From: Streptococcus oralis
GTDB taxonomy: Bacteria > Bacillota > Bacilli > Lactobacillales > Streptococcaceae
NCBI RefSeq assembly: GCF_016127915.1
Contig: NZ_CP066059.1
Location: 1,818,001 to 1,882,000 of the forward strand
DNA: 64,000 bases
Direction of reading: 5' to 3'
Below the pieces are notes generated by a model. It did not search any database and had not been told where the DNA came from. It worked only from the letters and a program-made list of their open reading frames with translations. Shown here one piece after another: positions 40,194-49,510 of this stretch (its first letter is position 1; each line of letters begins with the position of its first letter). The position numbers were made by a program, and so were the translations under genes.

Positions 40194-40799
40194 ATGGCTA
40201 TTATCTTACCAGACCTTCCATACGCATACGACGCCTTGGAACCATACATCGATGCAGAAACAATGCACTTGCATCATGACAAACACCACCAAACTTATGT
40301 AAACAATGCAAATGCAGCTCTTGAAAAACATCCTGAAATTGGTGAAGACCTTGAAGCTTTGCTTGCTGATGTAGACTCTATCCCAGCTGACATCCGTCAA
40401 GCGCTTATCAATAACGGTGGTGGACACTTGAACCACGCTCTTTTCTGGGAATTGATGACTCCTGAAAAAACAGCTCCATCAGCAGAACTTGCAGCAGCAA
40501 TCGACGCAACATTTGGTTCATTTGAAGAGTTCCAAGCAGCCTTTACAGCAGCAGCTACAACTCGCTTCGGTTCTGGATGGGCTTGGTTGGTTGTCAACAA
40601 AGAAGGAAAACTTGAAGTAACTTCAACAGCAAACCAAGACACACCAATCTCAGAAGGTAAAAAACCAATCTTAGGCTTGGACGTTTGGGAACATGCTTAC
40701 TACGTGAAATACCGCAACGTGCGTCCTGACTACATCAAAGCTTTCTTCTCAGTCATCAACTGGAACAAAGTAGACGAGCTCTACGCAGCAGCAAAATAA
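40194..40799 (+). CDS. sodA: superoxide dismutase (Mn/Fe)
   Basis: Converts superoxide to peroxide and oxygen; important because mitis-group streptococci make peroxide and lack catalase. 201 residues with metal ligands in [12 protein letters not shown] (His27), NHALFWE (His81), and DVWEHAYY (Asp and His). GSGWAWLVV and the overall pattern fit the Mn-using streptococcal SodA. The family's use as a species marker would allow a precise species call. Confidence 0.97.
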   Translation: MAIILPDLPYAYDALEPYIDAETMHLHHDKHHQTYVNNANAALEKHPEIGEDLEALLADVDSIPADIRQALINNGGGHLNHALFWELMTPEKTAPSAELAAAIDATFGSFEEFQAAFTAAATTRFGSGWAWLVVNKEGKLEVTSTANQDTPISEGKKPILGLDVWEHAYYVKYRNVRPDYIKAFFSVINWNKVDELYAAAK

Positions 40800-40810
40800 A
40801 AAAATAGGAA

Positions 40811-40835
40811 GGGAAGAGTCATTCTTCTCTTTTTT
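40811..40835 (+). terminator. sodA terminator
   Basis: GGGAAGA / TCTTCTC stem (one G-T pair), GTCAT loop and T6 run. Confidence 0.75.
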
Positions 40836-40849
40836 GTTTTATATGGCAG

Positions 40850-40890
40850 AAGTCTGACAAAATCGTCAGACTTTTCTCATTTTTATGAGA
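40850..40890. repeat. two further hairpins downstream of sodA
   Basis: AAGTCTGAC / GTCAGACTT (9 bp, perfect, AAAATC loop, 40850-40873) followed by TCTCAT / ATGAGA (40875-40890). Either a second terminator or structured RNA upstream of yutD. Confidence 0.55.
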
Positions 40891-40913
40891 AACGTGCTAA
40901 CTGCTAGAAATTA

Positions 40914-40922
40914 TGGTAAAAT
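40914..40922 (+). promoter_or_regulatory. yutD-rlmN operon promoter (extended -10)
   Basis: TGgTAAAAT 32 bp before the yutD start. Confidence 0.65.
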
Positions 40923-40954
40923 AGAGTGTTAAGTAATCGTGGAAAAGGAAGACT

Positions 40955-41485
40955 ATGCGTAAAGAAATTGCACCTGAATTATACAACTATAACAAGTTTC
41001 CTGGCCCAGAATTTCATGTGAATGGGGATAAGGTTGAGACTGAAGGGATTGCTTTTACCTTGGTTGAAAATATCAAGGAGGCTTTCGATGTGACCGTCTT
41101 TAATCAGCGCTTCTCAGAAGTGTTGACCAAGTTTGATTATGTCGTGGGGGACTGGAGTAATGAACAGCTCCGCCTACGTGGCTTTTACAAAGACGACCGA
41201 ACAGAGGAAAAAATTGAAAAAATCAGTCGCTTACAGGATTATCTTTTAGAGTACTGTAGTTATGGTTGTGCCTATTTTGTTCTAGAAAATCAAGCACCGA
41301 AACGGGCTTCATTTGACAAGAAAATGCGTAAAAAGGAAGAGGAAAACCTTCCTAGAAGAGGCAAGAAACCTTCGCAAAACAAGAGAAAACCAAATACGGA
41401 TAAGCGAAATAGACGTCGTCTTAAGGACCAAAAGTCTCAGAAAGAGGACAAGGGACAGCGCCATTTTGTCATTCGTCAGAAATAG
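40955..41485 (+). CDS. YutD family protein (DUF1027)
   Basis: 176 residues. The N-terminal 110 residues match the YutD/DUF1027 fold (FDVTVFNQRFSEVLTKFDYVVGDWSNEQLRLRGF and EYCSYGCAYFVLEN). The last 65 are highly basic and probably disordered (runs of Lys and Arg), which suggests RNA or ribosome binding. The function is not established. It is the first gene of an operon with rlmN, 20 bp apart. Confidence 0.85.
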   Translation: MRKEIAPELYNYNKFPGPEFHVNGDKVETEGIAFTLVENIKEAFDVTVFNQRFSEVLTKFDYVVGDWSNEQLRLRGFYKDDRTEEKIEKISRLQDYLLEYCSYGCAYFVLENQAPKRASFDKKMRKKEEENLPRRGKKPSQNKRKPNTDKRNRRRLKDQKSQKEDKGQRHFVIRQK

Positions 41486-41505
41486 ATAGAGAATAAGGAG
41501 AAGAG

Positions 41506-42591
41506 ATGAAACCGTCTATTTATAGTTTAACACGTCAAACCATGCAAGAATGGGTTTTAGAACAAGGAGAAAAGAAATTCCGAGCAGATCAAATCTGGGA
41601 ATGGCTCTACCGTAAACGTGTCCAGTCGTTTGAAGAAATGACCAACCTTTCCAAGGATTTGATTGCCAAACTCAATGACCAGTTTGTGGTCAATCCTTTG
41701 AAACAACGGATTGTACAAGAGTCAGCTGACGGTACTGTTAAGTATCTTTTCGAGTTGCCAGATGGCATGTTGATTGAGACAGTACTCATGCGTCAACACT
41801 ACGGTTTGTCAGTCTGTGTGACCACTCAGGTCGGCTGTAATATTGGTTGTACTTTCTGTGCATCAGGCTTGATCAAGAAACAACGTGACCTTAATAACGG
41901 TGAAATTGTAGCGCAGATTATGCTAGTTCAGAAATACTTTGATGAGCGTGGTCAGGATGAGCGTGTCAGTCATATCGTTGTTATGGGAATTGGTGAACCA
42001 TTTGATAACTACAACAATGTATTGAATTTCGTTCGTACCATCAATGATGACAAGGGGATGGCTATCGGTGCTCGTCACATCACAGTTTCAACTTCAGGTT
42101 TGGCCCATAAAATTCGTGACTTTGCTAATGAAGGCGTACAGGTTAATCTCGCTGTTTCCCTTCACGCACCAAACAATGATCTTCGTTCAAGCATCATGAA
42201 AATTAACCGTGCCTTTCCGATTGAAAAACTCTTTGCTGCTATTGAGTACTATATCGAAACAACCAATCGCCGTGTGACCTTTGAATACATCATGCTCAAT
42301 GAAGTCAACGACGGTGTTGAACAAGCCTTGGAGCTGGCGGAATTGCTCAAAAATATCAAGAAATTGTCTTATGTAAACTTGATTCCCTATAACCCAGTTA
42401 GTGAACATGACCAATATAGCCGTAGTCCTAAAGAGCGCGTGATGGCCTTCTACGATACCCTCAAGAAAAAAGGGGTCAACTGTGTTGTTCGTCAAGAACA
42501 TGGTACAGACATTGATGCAGCTTGTGGACAATTACGCTCCAATACAATGAAACGTGATCGCCAGAAGGCAGTCGCAGCGGTAAATCCATAA
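41506..42591 (+). CDS. rlmN: 23S rRNA (and tRNA) adenine-C2 methyltransferase RlmN
   Basis: Radical SAM enzyme that methylates A2503 of 23S rRNA and A37 of some tRNAs. 361 residues with the CxxxCxxC cluster in [12 protein letters not shown] (about 116-123), the SAM-binding [21 protein letters not shown], and the C-terminal Cys in [19 protein letters not shown]. RlmN rather than Cfr is supported by length and context. It overlaps nothing; vanZ-like gene starts 1 bp after. Confidence 0.96.
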   Translation: MKPSIYSLTRQTMQEWVLEQGEKKFRADQIWEWLYRKRVQSFEEMTNLSKDLIAKLNDQFVVNPLKQRIVQESADGTVKYLFELPDGMLIETVLMRQHYGLSVCVTTQVGCNIGCTFCASGLIKKQRDLNNGEIVAQIMLVQKYFDERGQDERVSHIVVMGIGEPFDNYNNVLNFVRTINDDKGMAIGARHITVSTSGLAHKIRDFANEGVQVNLAVSLHAPNNDLRSSIMKINRAFPIEKLFAAIEYYIETTNRRVTFEYIMLNEVNDGVEQALELAELLKNIKKLSYVNLIPYNPVSEHDQYSRSPKERVMAFYDTLKKKGVNCVVRQEHGTDIDAACGQLRSNTMKRDRQKAVAAVNP

Positions 42592-42592
42592 A

Positions 42593-43072
42593 ATGACTAG
42601 AAAAAGAGAATTAATCTTAAGATTGGGAGTGGCTGTTTACGGCCTATGCATTGTCTGTTTTTGCTTTACTCCCCAGCCTCAACTTCCTATAGGAGTGGAA
42701 ACTCCAGGTATTCAAACTTTTGGACGCCTGGTTTTTCTTTTAACTCCCTTAAACTCCCTTTGGAATCTGGGTGAAGTGACTAGTTTGGGACAAGTCCTTT
42801 GGATCTTTTTGCAGAACATTTTAAATGTCTTCTTGCTTTTCCCACTAGTCTTTCAACTGATTTATCTCTGTCCAAATTTACGACAAACGAAAAAAATCAT
42901 CCTTCTCAGTTTTCTACTGAGTCTAGGAATTGAGTGCACGCAACTAGTTTTAGATTTTTTATTCGACTTTAATCGGGTCTTTGAGATTGATGATTTGTGG
43001 ACCAATACCCTGGGAGGCTATCTGGCTTGGGTCCTCTATAAAGGACTGCATAAAAACAAGATAAGGAATTAG
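42593..43072 (+). CDS. VanZ family membrane protein
   Basis: 159 residues with about four membrane segments and the VanZ pattern (CFTPQPQ, NLGEVTSLGQVLWIFLQNILNVFLL, GIECTQLVLDF, FEIDDLWTNTLGGYLAW). VanZ gives low teicoplanin resistance in some settings; here the role is unknown. It lies 1 bp after rlmN and 1 bp before the ABC-F gene, so it is part of this operon. Confidence 0.88.
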   Translation: MTRKRELILRLGVAVYGLCIVCFCFTPQPQLPIGVETPGIQTFGRLVFLLTPLNSLWNLGEVTSLGQVLWIFLQNILNVFLLFPLVFQLIYLCPNLRQTKKIILLSFLLSLGIECTQLVLDFLFDFNRVFEIDDLWTNTLGGYLAWVLYKGLHKNKIRN

Positions 43073-43073
43073 A

Positions 43074-44615
43074 ATGAGTATTTTAGAAGTTAAAAATTTG
43101 AGTCACGGTTTTGGTGACCGTGCAATTTTTGAAGATGTGTCTTTCCGTCTCCTAAAGGGAGAACATATCGGTCTAGTCGGTGCCAATGGTGAAGGGAAAT
43201 CAACCTTTATGAGCATCGTGACTGGTAAGATGTTACCAGATGAAGGGAAGGTGGAGTGGTCTAAGTATGTGACTGCTGGCTACCTGGATCAGCATGCTGT
43301 GCTAAAGGAAGGCCAAACTGTGCGTGATGTTTTGCGGACAGCCTTTGATGAGCTATTTAAAGCAGAAGCTCGTATCAATGACCTCTATATGGAAATGGCT
43401 GAAGACGGAGCGGATATTGACGCGCTCATGGAAGAAGTTGGCGAACTCCAAGACCGTTTGGAGAGTCGTGATTTTTATACTTTAGATGCTAAGATTGATG
43501 AAGTGGCGCGTGCTCTCGGTGTTATGGACTATGGCATGGATACGGATGTAACAGCCTTGTCAGGTGGACAAAGAACCAAGGTACTTTTGGCCAAACTGCT
43601 TCTTGAAAAGCCCGATATCTTGTTGCTTGACGAGCCAACCAACTACTTAGATGCTGAACACATTGACTGGCTCAAGCGTTATCTCCAAAACTATGAGAAT
43701 GCCTTTGTCCTTATCTCGCATGATATTCCTTTCATCAACGACGTAATCAATATCGTCTATCATGTGGAAAATCAACAGTTGACGCGTTACTCTGGTGACT
43801 ATTACCAGTTCCAAGAAGTCTATGCTATGAAGAAATCTCAACTGGAAGCAGCCTATGAACGTCAACAGAAAGAGATTGCCGACCTCAAGGATTTTGTGGC
43901 TCGAAACAAAGCGCGTGTTGCAACGCGTAATATGGCCATGTCCCGGCAAAAGAAACTCGACAAGATGGATATCATTGAACTCCAAAGCGAGAAACCAAAG
44001 CCGTCCTTTGATTTCAAACCAGCTCGTACACCAGGGCGCTTTATCTTCCAAGCCAAGGACTTGCAGATTGGTTATGACCGTCCACTTACCAAACCCTTAA
44101 ATCTTACTTTTGAACGCAATCAAAAGGTTGCCATTATTGGAGCCAATGGTATTGGGAAAACAACACTCTTGAAGAGTCTCTTGGGCATTATTCCACCAAT
44201 CGCTGGAGAAGTAGAACGCGGTGATTACCTAGAACTTGGTTATTTTGAGCAAGAAGTAGAAGGTGGAAATCGTCAAACACCACTAGAGGCTGTCTGGAAT
44301 GCCTTTCCAGCCCTTAACCAAGCAGAAGTCCGTGCAGCCCTTGCTCGTTGTGGCTTGACAACTAAGCACATCGAAAGTCAGATTCAGGTCTTGTCAGGTG
44401 GGGAACAGGCCAAGGTGCGTTTCTGTCTCTTGATGAACCGTGAAAACAACGTTTTAGTGCTGGATGAGCCGACCAATCACTTGGATGTAGATGCCAAGGA
44501 TGAACTCAAACGGGCGCTTAAAGAATACAAAGGAAGCATTCTTATGGTTTGCCACGAACCAGACTTCTATGAAGGCTGGATGGACCAAATCTGGGACTTT
44601 AACAAGCTAACTTAA
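43074..44615 (+). CDS. ABC-F family ATPase
   Basis: 513-residue protein with two ABC domains and no membrane segments. First Walker A GANGEGKST (about 36), signature LSGGQRTK, Walker B LLLDEPTNYLD; second Walker A GANGIGKTT (about 356), signature LSGGEQAK, LVLDEPTNHLD. The linker between domains (about 250-310) is charged and helical, as in ribosome-binding ABC-F factors that act at the E site. Whether it is a housekeeping or an antibiotic-protection type cannot be told. Grouping with rlmN suggests a ribosome role. Confidence 0.93.
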   Translation: MSILEVKNLSHGFGDRAIFEDVSFRLLKGEHIGLVGANGEGKSTFMSIVTGKMLPDEGKVEWSKYVTAGYLDQHAVLKEGQTVRDVLRTAFDELFKAEARINDLYMEMAEDGADIDALMEEVGELQDRLESRDFYTLDAKIDEVARALGVMDYGMDTDVTALSGGQRTKVLLAKLLLEKPDILLLDEPTNYLDAEHIDWLKRYLQNYENAFVLISHDIPFINDVINIVYHVENQQLTRYSGDYYQFQEVYAMKKSQLEAAYERQQKEIADLKDFVARNKARVATRNMAMSRQKKLDKMDIIELQSEKPKPSFDFKPARTPGRFIFQAKDLQIGYDRPLTKPLNLTFERNQKVAIIGANGIGKTTLLKSLLGIIPPIAGEVERGDYLELGYFEQEVEGGNRQTPLEAVWNAFPALNQAEVRAALARCGLTTKHIESQIQVLSGGEQAKVRFCLLMNRENNVLVLDEPTNHLDVDAKDELKRALKEYKGSILMVCHEPDFYEGWMDQIWDFNKLT

Positions 44616-44622
44616 AAGCAGT

Positions 44623-44655
44623 AAAAAAGCCAAGTCGAAATGACTTGGCTTTTTT
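44623..44655. terminator. bidirectional terminator between ABC-F and zinc-ribbon gene
   Basis: Perfect stem AAAAAAGCCAAGTC / GACTTGGCTTTTTT with a GAAAT loop; serves both convergent genes. Confidence 0.92.
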
Positions 44656-44657
44656 GA

Positions 44658-44897
44658 CTAGTAATTTAAATAGCTTTCAACTTCAGATTTCTCAATTTCT
44701 TTACCGTAGTGGCAAATCGGACAAGAAACGAAGTAACTTTTACCATAAGGGAAAAGTGGAATCCAGTAAAGGGTGAACTTGCGCCCAGTTTCTACGATCT
44801 CCCAAGTGTCGACATTGTTACAATGACCACATTCGATCGCTGTTTGCGTATGTCCCAAATCTTTCTGATAACCTTTAGAACCCCAAAATAAAATCAT
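44658..44897 (-). CDS. small zinc-ribbon protein
   Basis: 79 residues with two Cys pairs, CGHCNN and CPICHYG, about 38 residues apart, forming a probable zinc ribbon. Between them is a hydrophobic aromatic stretch (FTLYWIPLFPYGKSYFV) that could touch the membrane. Function unknown. It lies 27 bp downstream of slrA, on the same strand. Confidence 0.75.
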   Translation of the reverse strand: MILFWGSKGYQKDLGHTQTAIECGHCNNVDTWEIVETGRKFTLYWIPLFPYGKSYFVSCPICHYGKEIEKSEVESYLNY

Positions 44898-44924
44898 GTC
44901 ATCGTCTCCTTATCTGTTGATGGC

Positions 44925-45731
44925 TTATTTTTTACTGAAGTCGTAGTCTTTCACCACTTCGATACTATCAATGGTGATAGCAGACGTTGGTTTGTCTTTC
45001 TCATCTTTTTCAGCCTTGGCAATCTTGTCAACAACATCCATGCCATCGATGACTTGACCAAAGACAGGGTGTTTGCCATCTAGACTTGGATTTCCACCTT
45101 CTTTATAGGCTTCGATGATTTTCTTTGGATACTTGCTGGTAGGAAGTTTAGCTGAAATATCTGTTGAATTTTGGTTGATGAAGAACTGGCTACCGTTGGT
45201 GTTTGGTTGACCAGTGTTAGCCATAGCAAGGGCTCCTCGGATATTGTATAGGTAAGGGGAGATTTCATTTTTGAAACCAGTTCCCTTATCCTTCGTTTTA
45301 TCCTTATCATGCCAGATAGATTGGCCACCTGTACCATCTCCCTTAGGATCTCCAGTTTGGACCATAAAGCCATCGATGACACGGTGGAAGGTGATGCCGT
45401 TATAGTAGCCTTCTTTGGCATGAGTGAGGAAGTTTTCAACTGCTAGAGGTGCTAGTTTTGGAAAGAGTTTGATGCGGATATCGCCTTGATTTGTGTGTAA
45501 AATGACCTCAGCTTCATCTTCAGCAACTTCTTTAGAAAGTTGAGGGAAGTTGGCATTTTCATTGGTTAAAGCGTCATTCAAATCTTTGGCAGCCTGAGCA
45601 GCTGCTTTTGAGCTTTCTTCAGCAGAGATGCTGGAGTCGACATATTCATCACCACGGAGACCACGTTGGATACTAGTACATCCAGCAAGGGCTACAGTGG
45701 ATAGTAAAAGAAGGGCTGCTAGTTTTTTCAT
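44925..45731 (-). CDS. slrA: surface lipoprotein peptidyl-prolyl isomerase (cyclophilin type), SlrA-like
   Basis: Folds or matures exported proteins at the membrane surface. 268 residues: lipoprotein signal with lipobox LAGC (Cys18), a Ser/Ala-rich spacer, then a cyclophilin domain (about 75-260) with [33 protein letters not shown] and [15 protein letters not shown]. In pneumococcus SlrA is a surface cyclophilin that helps colonisation. Context next to rpsP matches pneumococcus. Confidence 0.94.
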   Translation of the reverse strand: MKKLAALLLLSTVALAGCTSIQRGLRGDEYVDSSISAEESSKAAAQAAKDLNDALTNENANFPQLSKEVAEDEAEVILHTNQGDIRIKLFPKLAPLAVENFLTHAKEGYYNGITFHRVIDGFMVQTGDPKGDGTGGQSIWHDKDKTKDKGTGFKNEISPYLYNIRGALAMANTGQPNTNGSQFFINQNSTDISAKLPTSKYPKKIIEAYKEGGNPSLDGKHPVFGQVIDGMDVVDKIAKAEKDEKDKPTSAITIDSIEVVKDYDFSKK

Positions 45732-45760
45732 TGTTAACCTCTCAAAAATTCATTTCTACC

Positions 45761-45789
45761 ATTGTACCTTAAAAGGAGTTTGATTTCAA
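45761..45789 (-). promoter_or_regulatory. slrA promoter
   Basis: Minus-strand TTGAAA (45784-45789), 17-bp spacer, TACAAT (45761-45766). Confidence 0.7.
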
Positions 45790-45854
45790 ATGTAAAAGAT
45801 TTTACTAAAAATTTCTAGTAGTTAAAAAAATTAAAACTCTGTCAAGTTTTTTTC

Positions 45855-45882
45855 TTGACACCTGTCAGAAATCTGCTATAAT
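45855..45882 (+). promoter_or_regulatory. rpsP operon promoter
   Basis: TTGACA (45855-45860), 16-bp spacer, TATAAT (45877-45882) with TGc upstream: a near-perfect promoter. A perfect hairpin AAATAGC / GCTATTT (45895-45911) sits in the leader. Confidence 0.9.
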
Positions 45883-45947
45883 AGAACATGTGCTAAATAG
45901 CTTAGCTATTTCACCGAAATAAAAAATAAGAAAAGAGACATTAAAAA

Positions 45948-46220
45948 ATGGCAGTTAAAATCCGTTTGACTCGTATGGGTTCTAAGAAAAAACCTTTCTA
46001 CCGTATCAACGTAGCAGACTCACGTTCACCACGTGACGGACGTTTCATCGAAACAGTTGGAACTTACAACCCACTTGTTGCTGAAAACCAAGTAACTTTG
46101 AAAGAAGACCGCGTTCTTGCATGGTTGGCTGATGGAGCTCAACCTTCAGATACAGTTCGCAACATCCTTTCAAAAGAAGGCGTATTGAAAAAATTCCACG
46201 ATTCTAAATTCTCAAAATAA
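45948..46220 (+). CDS. rpsP: 30S ribosomal protein S16
   Basis: 90 residues, [20 protein letters not shown] and [14 protein letters not shown], typical S16. First gene of an operon with khpA. Confidence 0.98.
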   Translation: MAVKIRLTRMGSKKKPFYRINVADSRSPRDGRFIETVGTYNPLVAENQVTLKEDRVLAWLADGAQPSDTVRNILSKEGVLKKFHDSKFSK

Positions 46221-46239
46221 GTTTAAAGTAGGTTGACAG

Positions 46240-46479
46240 ATGGATACGATTGAAAATCTCATTATTGCGATTGTGAAACCTTTGATTTCACAACCTGATG
46301 CCTTAACTATCAAGATTGAAGACACACCAGAGTTTTTGGAGTATCACTTGGATCTTGACCAAAGCGATGTCGGTCGTGTTATCGGTCGTAAGGGTCGCAC
46401 TATCTCAGCGATAAGAACGATTGTCTACTCTGTCCCAACTGAAGACAAAAAAGTAAGAATCGTTATCGATGAAAAATAA
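46240..46479 (+). CDS. khpA: RNA-binding KH domain protein KhpA
   Basis: 79 residues, one KH domain with the GxxG loop in [16 protein letters not shown]. In pneumococcus KhpA works with KhpB (EloR) in the control of cell elongation and division. It follows rpsP by 19 bp. A terminator hairpin overlaps its stop. Confidence 0.95.
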   Translation: MDTIENLIIAIVKPLISQPDALTIKIEDTPEFLEYHLDLDQSDVGRVIGRKGRTISAIRTIVYSVPTEDKKVRIVIDEK

Positions 46480-46508
46480 AAAAAGCGGGACGGATGTCTC
46501 GCTTTTTT
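46478..46508 (+). terminator. hairpin terminator between khpA and the MazG-like gene
   Basis: AAAAAAGCGGGAC / GTCTCGCTTTTTT (one G-T pair), GGAT loop, T6. It directly precedes the next gene's RBS, so it may be partial (attenuating) rather than final. Confidence 0.85.
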
Positions 46509-46522
46509 GTGAGGAGGAGAAG

Positions 46523-46867
46523 ATGAAGGATTTAACGTTTAGACAATTACAAGATTACTTACTCGAACTTTACCAGCAATCTCGAACTGAGGAAGGTCTC
46601 TTTATCAAGCTAGTGGAGGAAGTCGGAGAAGTAGCCGAGGTCTTGAATGGGCGCTCTGGTCGAAAAGAGGGCGTTCAGGACTCAAACGAGGAACTTGCCA
46701 AAGAACTGGTTGATATCATTCATTACACCGTCGCTATTGCGGCTATCAACGACATTGACCTAACCAAAACCATTTTTGACAAAGATAAAAAAGCAGCCAT
46801 TAAGTACCAACATGAAAGAGATTTGGAGAGTTTTTTGAAGGGAGATTTGAGAAATATTGAACACTGA
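46523..46867 (+). CDS. MazG-like nucleotide pyrophosphohydrolase
   Basis: 114 residues of the all-alpha NTP pyrophosphatase fold: EExxE-type metal motif in KLVEEVGEVAEVLNG and later ELAKELVDIIHYTVAIA (ExxD). Probably cleaves non-canonical NTPs; exact substrate unknown. ATG 46523 has GAGGAGGAG 5 bp upstream; the longer frame from 46469 runs through the terminator. Own promoter not seen, so it depends on readthrough. Confidence 0.85.
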   Translation: MKDLTFRQLQDYLLELYQQSRTEEGLFIKLVEEVGEVAEVLNGRSGRKEGVQDSNEELAKELVDIIHYTVAIAAINDIDLTKTIFDKDKKAAIKYQHERDLESFLKGDLRNIEH

Positions 46868-47408
46868 TTATTTTTTAAAAATAGACTGGGCGGTGTATAT
46901 TGATTGGTTATTACGAATTATACAGATTTCGACTTTTATAGGTGTAATTTTAAAAATAAGTTTCCAGAATAAGGCCTATATTAATAATATCGAAATTCAG
47001 GCAATTAAACCAATCGAATTTGATTCCTTACATACGAGATTTCATCATGTTTATGAGTTTAAACATAATAAAAATGATAAACATTATAACCATTTGATTT
47101 TTTATCCAAAAGAAGTTGACATTGAAATTGTAGAATTTTATTCTTTAATCTATGATTCAAAAAGTAATCGTTTAGTCATTCAAGATAAAATACATACAGT
47201 CAAAAATTTAAAAAATTATACATGCTTATTGATTTATACAAATTTACCTGAGACTATACCTAGTTTAAGAATGAAATGGAAGACAAGTCAAGGTCAAATT
47301 GGGGAGTATACATTTTATAGTAATATGTATAACGGGAATATAAATATTTCTTCTTTTAAATATAAATTAACATTAAAGAGGAAACTACTAGCAATTTTGG
47401 GATTATAG
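46857..47408 (+). CDS. AT-rich orphan with one membrane helix
   Basis: 183 residues from a TTG start overlapping the MazG-like gene by 11 bp; a GTG 36 bp further in is an alternative. The N terminus has a hydrophobic helix (WLLRIIQISTFIGVILKI, about 17-34). The rest is beta-rich and full of Asn, Ile, Tyr and Lys. Codons are clearly more A/T-ending than in neighbouring genes, a sign of transfer or weak expression. I do not recognise the family. Its position in a conserved translation block is odd. Confidence 0.7.
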   Translation: MNTDYFLKIDWAVYIDWLLRIIQISTFIGVILKISFQNKAYINNIEIQAIKPIEFDSLHTRFHHVYEFKHNKNDKHYNHLIFYPKEVDIEIVEFYSLIYDSKSNRLVIQDKIHTVKNLKNYTCLLIYTNLPETIPSLRMKWKTSQGQIGEYTFYSNMYNGNINISSFKYKLTLKRKLLAILGL

Positions 47409-47423
47409 CTGATTTTCTCCAAC

Positions 47424-47452
47424 TTGTGAAAATCCCTGGAACGTGATAAAAT
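47424..47452 (+). promoter_or_regulatory. rimM-trmD promoter
   Basis: TTGTGA (47424-47429), 17-bp spacer, TAAAAT (47447-47452) with TGa upstream. Confidence 0.75.
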
Positions 47453-47481
47453 AAAGGATAGAAATAGATACAGGAGACAAG

Positions 47482-48000
47482 ATGAACTACTTTAATGTTG
47501 GAAAAATCGTCAATACGCAGGGTCTACAGGGTGAGATGCGAGTCTTGTCTGTGACGGATTTTGCAGAGGAACGGTTTAAAAAAGGGGCAGAGCTGGTTTT
47601 ATTTGATGAAAAAGATCAGTTTGTCCAAACAGTAACCATCGCTAGCCACCGTAAGCATAAGAATTTTGACATTATCAAATTCAAAGATATGTACCATATC
47701 AATGCGATTGAAAAGTACAAAGGTTACAGTCTCAAAGTTGCTGAGGAAGATTTGAACGACTTAGATGATGGAGAATTCTACTATCACGAGATTATTGGTT
47801 TGGAAGTTTACGAGGGAGACAATTTGATTGGAACTATCAAGGAAATCCTACAACCAGGAGCCAACGATGTCTGGGTGGTCAAGCGAAAAGGTAAGCGTGA
47901 TTTGCTTCTACCTTACATTCCGCCAGTAGTTCTCAATGTTGATATTCCAAACAAGCGGGTCGAAGTGGAAATCTTAGAAGGACTAGATGATGAAGATTGA
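47482..48000 (+). CDS. rimM: 16S rRNA processing protein RimM
   Basis: Assists 30S maturation and binds S19. 172 residues: N-terminal RimM domain ([20 protein letters not shown]) and C-terminal PRC barrel ([18 protein letters not shown], [22 protein letters not shown]). It overlaps trmD by 14 bp. Confidence 0.96.
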   Translation: MNYFNVGKIVNTQGLQGEMRVLSVTDFAEERFKKGAELVLFDEKDQFVQTVTIASHRKHKNFDIIKFKDMYHINAIEKYKGYSLKVAEEDLNDLDDGEFYYHEIIGLEVYEGDNLIGTIKEILQPGANDVWVVKRKGKRDLLLPYIPPVVLNVDIPNKRVEVEILEGLDDED

Positions 48001-48709
48001 TATTTTAACCCTCTTTCCTGAGATGTTTTCTCCGCTGGAACACTCAATTGTTGGGAAGGCTCGAGAAAAAGGGCTCTTGGATATCCAGTATCATAATTTC
48101 AGAGAATATGCTGAAAAGGCCCGTCATGTTGACGATGAACCTTACGGAGGCGGTCAGGGGATGTTGCTAAGGGCTCAACCCATTTTCGATGCCTTTGATG
48201 CTATTGAAAAGAAAAATCCCCGTGTCATTCTTCTTGATCCTGCTGGAAAACAGTTCGATCAATCTTACGCTGAGGATTTGGCTCAGGAAGAGGAACTAAT
48301 CTTTATCTGTGGTCACTATGAAGGGTATGACGAGCGTATCAAGACCTTGGTAACCGATGAAATTTCCCTAGGAGACTATGTTTTGACTGGAGGAGAATTG
48401 GCGGCCATGACCATGATTGATGCGACCGTGCGCTTGATACCAGAAGTGATTGGTAAGGAGTCTAGCCACCAGGATGATAGCTTTTCTTCGGGTCTTCTCG
48501 AATATCCTCAGTACACACGCCCTTATGACTATCGAGGCATGGTCGTGCCAGATGTGCTCATGAGTGGGCACCATGAAAAGATTCGCCAGTGGCGGCTTTA
48601 TGAGAGTCTAAAGAAAACCTACGAGCGCAGACCTGACCTGCTAGAAAACTATCAACTAACAGCCGAAGAAGAAAAGATGCTGGCTGAAATCAGAGAAAAC
48701 AAAGAATAA
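47987..48709 (+). CDS. trmD: tRNA (guanine-N1)-methyltransferase
   Basis: Methylates G37 of tRNAs to prevent frameshifts. 240 residues (239 if the second ATG at 47990 is used, which gives the family-typical [13 protein letters not shown]). The SPOUT knot motifs are present: [24 protein letters not shown] and [15 protein letters not shown]. Overlaps rimM by 14 bp. Confidence 0.97.
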   Translation: MMKIDILTLFPEMFSPLEHSIVGKAREKGLLDIQYHNFREYAEKARHVDDEPYGGGQGMLLRAQPIFDAFDAIEKKNPRVILLDPAGKQFDQSYAEDLAQEEELIFICGHYEGYDERIKTLVTDEISLGDYVLTGGELAAMTMIDATVRLIPEVIGKESSHQDDSFSSGLLEYPQYTRPYDYRGMVVPDVLMSGHHEKIRQWRLYESLKKTYERRPDLLENYQLTAEEEKMLAEIRENKE

Positions 48710-48720
48710 AGGAGAATCTT

Positions 48721-49059
48721 ATGCAAGTAATCAAACGTAATGGAGAAATTGCTGAATTTGATCCAGATAAAATTTACCAAGCTGTCTTAAAAGCAGCTCA
48801 AACAGTTTATGTTTTGACTGATGACTTACGTCAAAACCTAGCTCAAGTTACTAAGAAAGTCGTTTTGGACTTGGAAGAAGCAAAAGTAGAACGTGCCACT
48901 ATCAGCATGATCCAGTCAATGGTTGAGCACCGCTTACTTGGAGCTGGCTACATTACTATTGCAGAACACTATATCTCTTATCGCTTGCAACGCGATTTGG
49001 AGAGAAGTGGTTATGGCGACCATATCGCCGTTCATCTTCATTTTGAACAAATCCGTTAA
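48721..49059 (+). CDS. stand-alone ATP-cone domain protein
   Basis: 112 residues made up almost only of an ATP-cone (MQVIKRNGEIAEFDPDKIYQAVLKAA, then VEHRLLGAGYITIAEHYISYRLQRD). ATP-cones usually sense ATP/dATP at the N terminus of ribonucleotide reductase or in NrdR. Here there is neither the NrdR zinc finger nor a catalytic domain. It may regulate or bind nucleotides on its own. Follows trmD by 11 bp with an AAGGAG RBS. Confidence 0.85.
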   Translation: MQVIKRNGEIAEFDPDKIYQAVLKAAQTVYVLTDDLRQNLAQVTKKVVLDLEEAKVERATISMIQSMVEHRLLGAGYITIAEHYISYRLQRDLERSGYGDHIAVHLHFEQIR

Positions 49060-49060
49060 G

Positions 49061-49097
49061 AAAAAGAGTGGGATGCAAAGAACATCTCACTCTTTCT
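49061..49097. terminator. bidirectional terminator after the ATP-cone gene
   Basis: AAAGAGTGGGATG / CATCTCACTCTTT (one G-T pair), CAAAGAA loop. Overlaps the end of the convergent small gene. Confidence 0.75.
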
Positions 49098-49407
49098 TAA
49101 ATAGACTTTTCTGAGCTTTTTGTACGGTTGAGGGAACAAAACGAAGTCGTTTAATATCACTGATACGAATGATTCGGGTCACGTTTTTTGAAAAATTTTT
49201 GACGATAATTTGTTGGCGATTAGCATCGTGTTTAACAATATCACCCGAAAAACTTGTTTCAGCAAATATGACATGAACAGCCGTCTTTTTCTGGATGGCT
49301 TGTTCAATCATAGCAGTGAGGGAGTTGTCCTCGGTTTGGCGAGGTTCGTCATTTCCATTGAGAAAACCATGTAGTTTATCTAGAACTAGTTTGAATGTCT
49401 GTCTCAT
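49087..49407 (-). CDS. small hypothetical protein with Sm-like C-terminal part
   Basis: 106 residues. The second half (VHVIFAETSFSGDIVKHDAN, then QIIVKNFSKNVTRIIRISDI) looks like a small beta barrel of the Sm/YolD kind, while the first part is helical and charged. Not recognised beyond that. A GGGAGG RBS lies upstream; convergent with the ATP-cone gene. Confidence 0.65.
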   Translation of the reverse strand: MRQTFKLVLDKLHGFLNGNDEPRQTEDNSLTAMIEQAIQKKTAVHVIFAETSFSGDIVKHDANRQQIIVKNFSKNVTRIIRISDIKRLRFVPSTVQKAQKSLFKKE

Positions 49408-49510
49408 AGAATCCTCCCTTCTTATATATCCACATTATATAAAATTTTCCTAAAAACCACAAGATTTTTACGAATAGACTACAGAAAGCATATCACATAA
49501 AGGAGTTAAA

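Noticed and set aside
47409..47481. Insertion sequence remnant next to the AT-rich orphan
   Set aside because: No terminal inverted repeats or transposase fragments; the stretch holds the rimM promoter.
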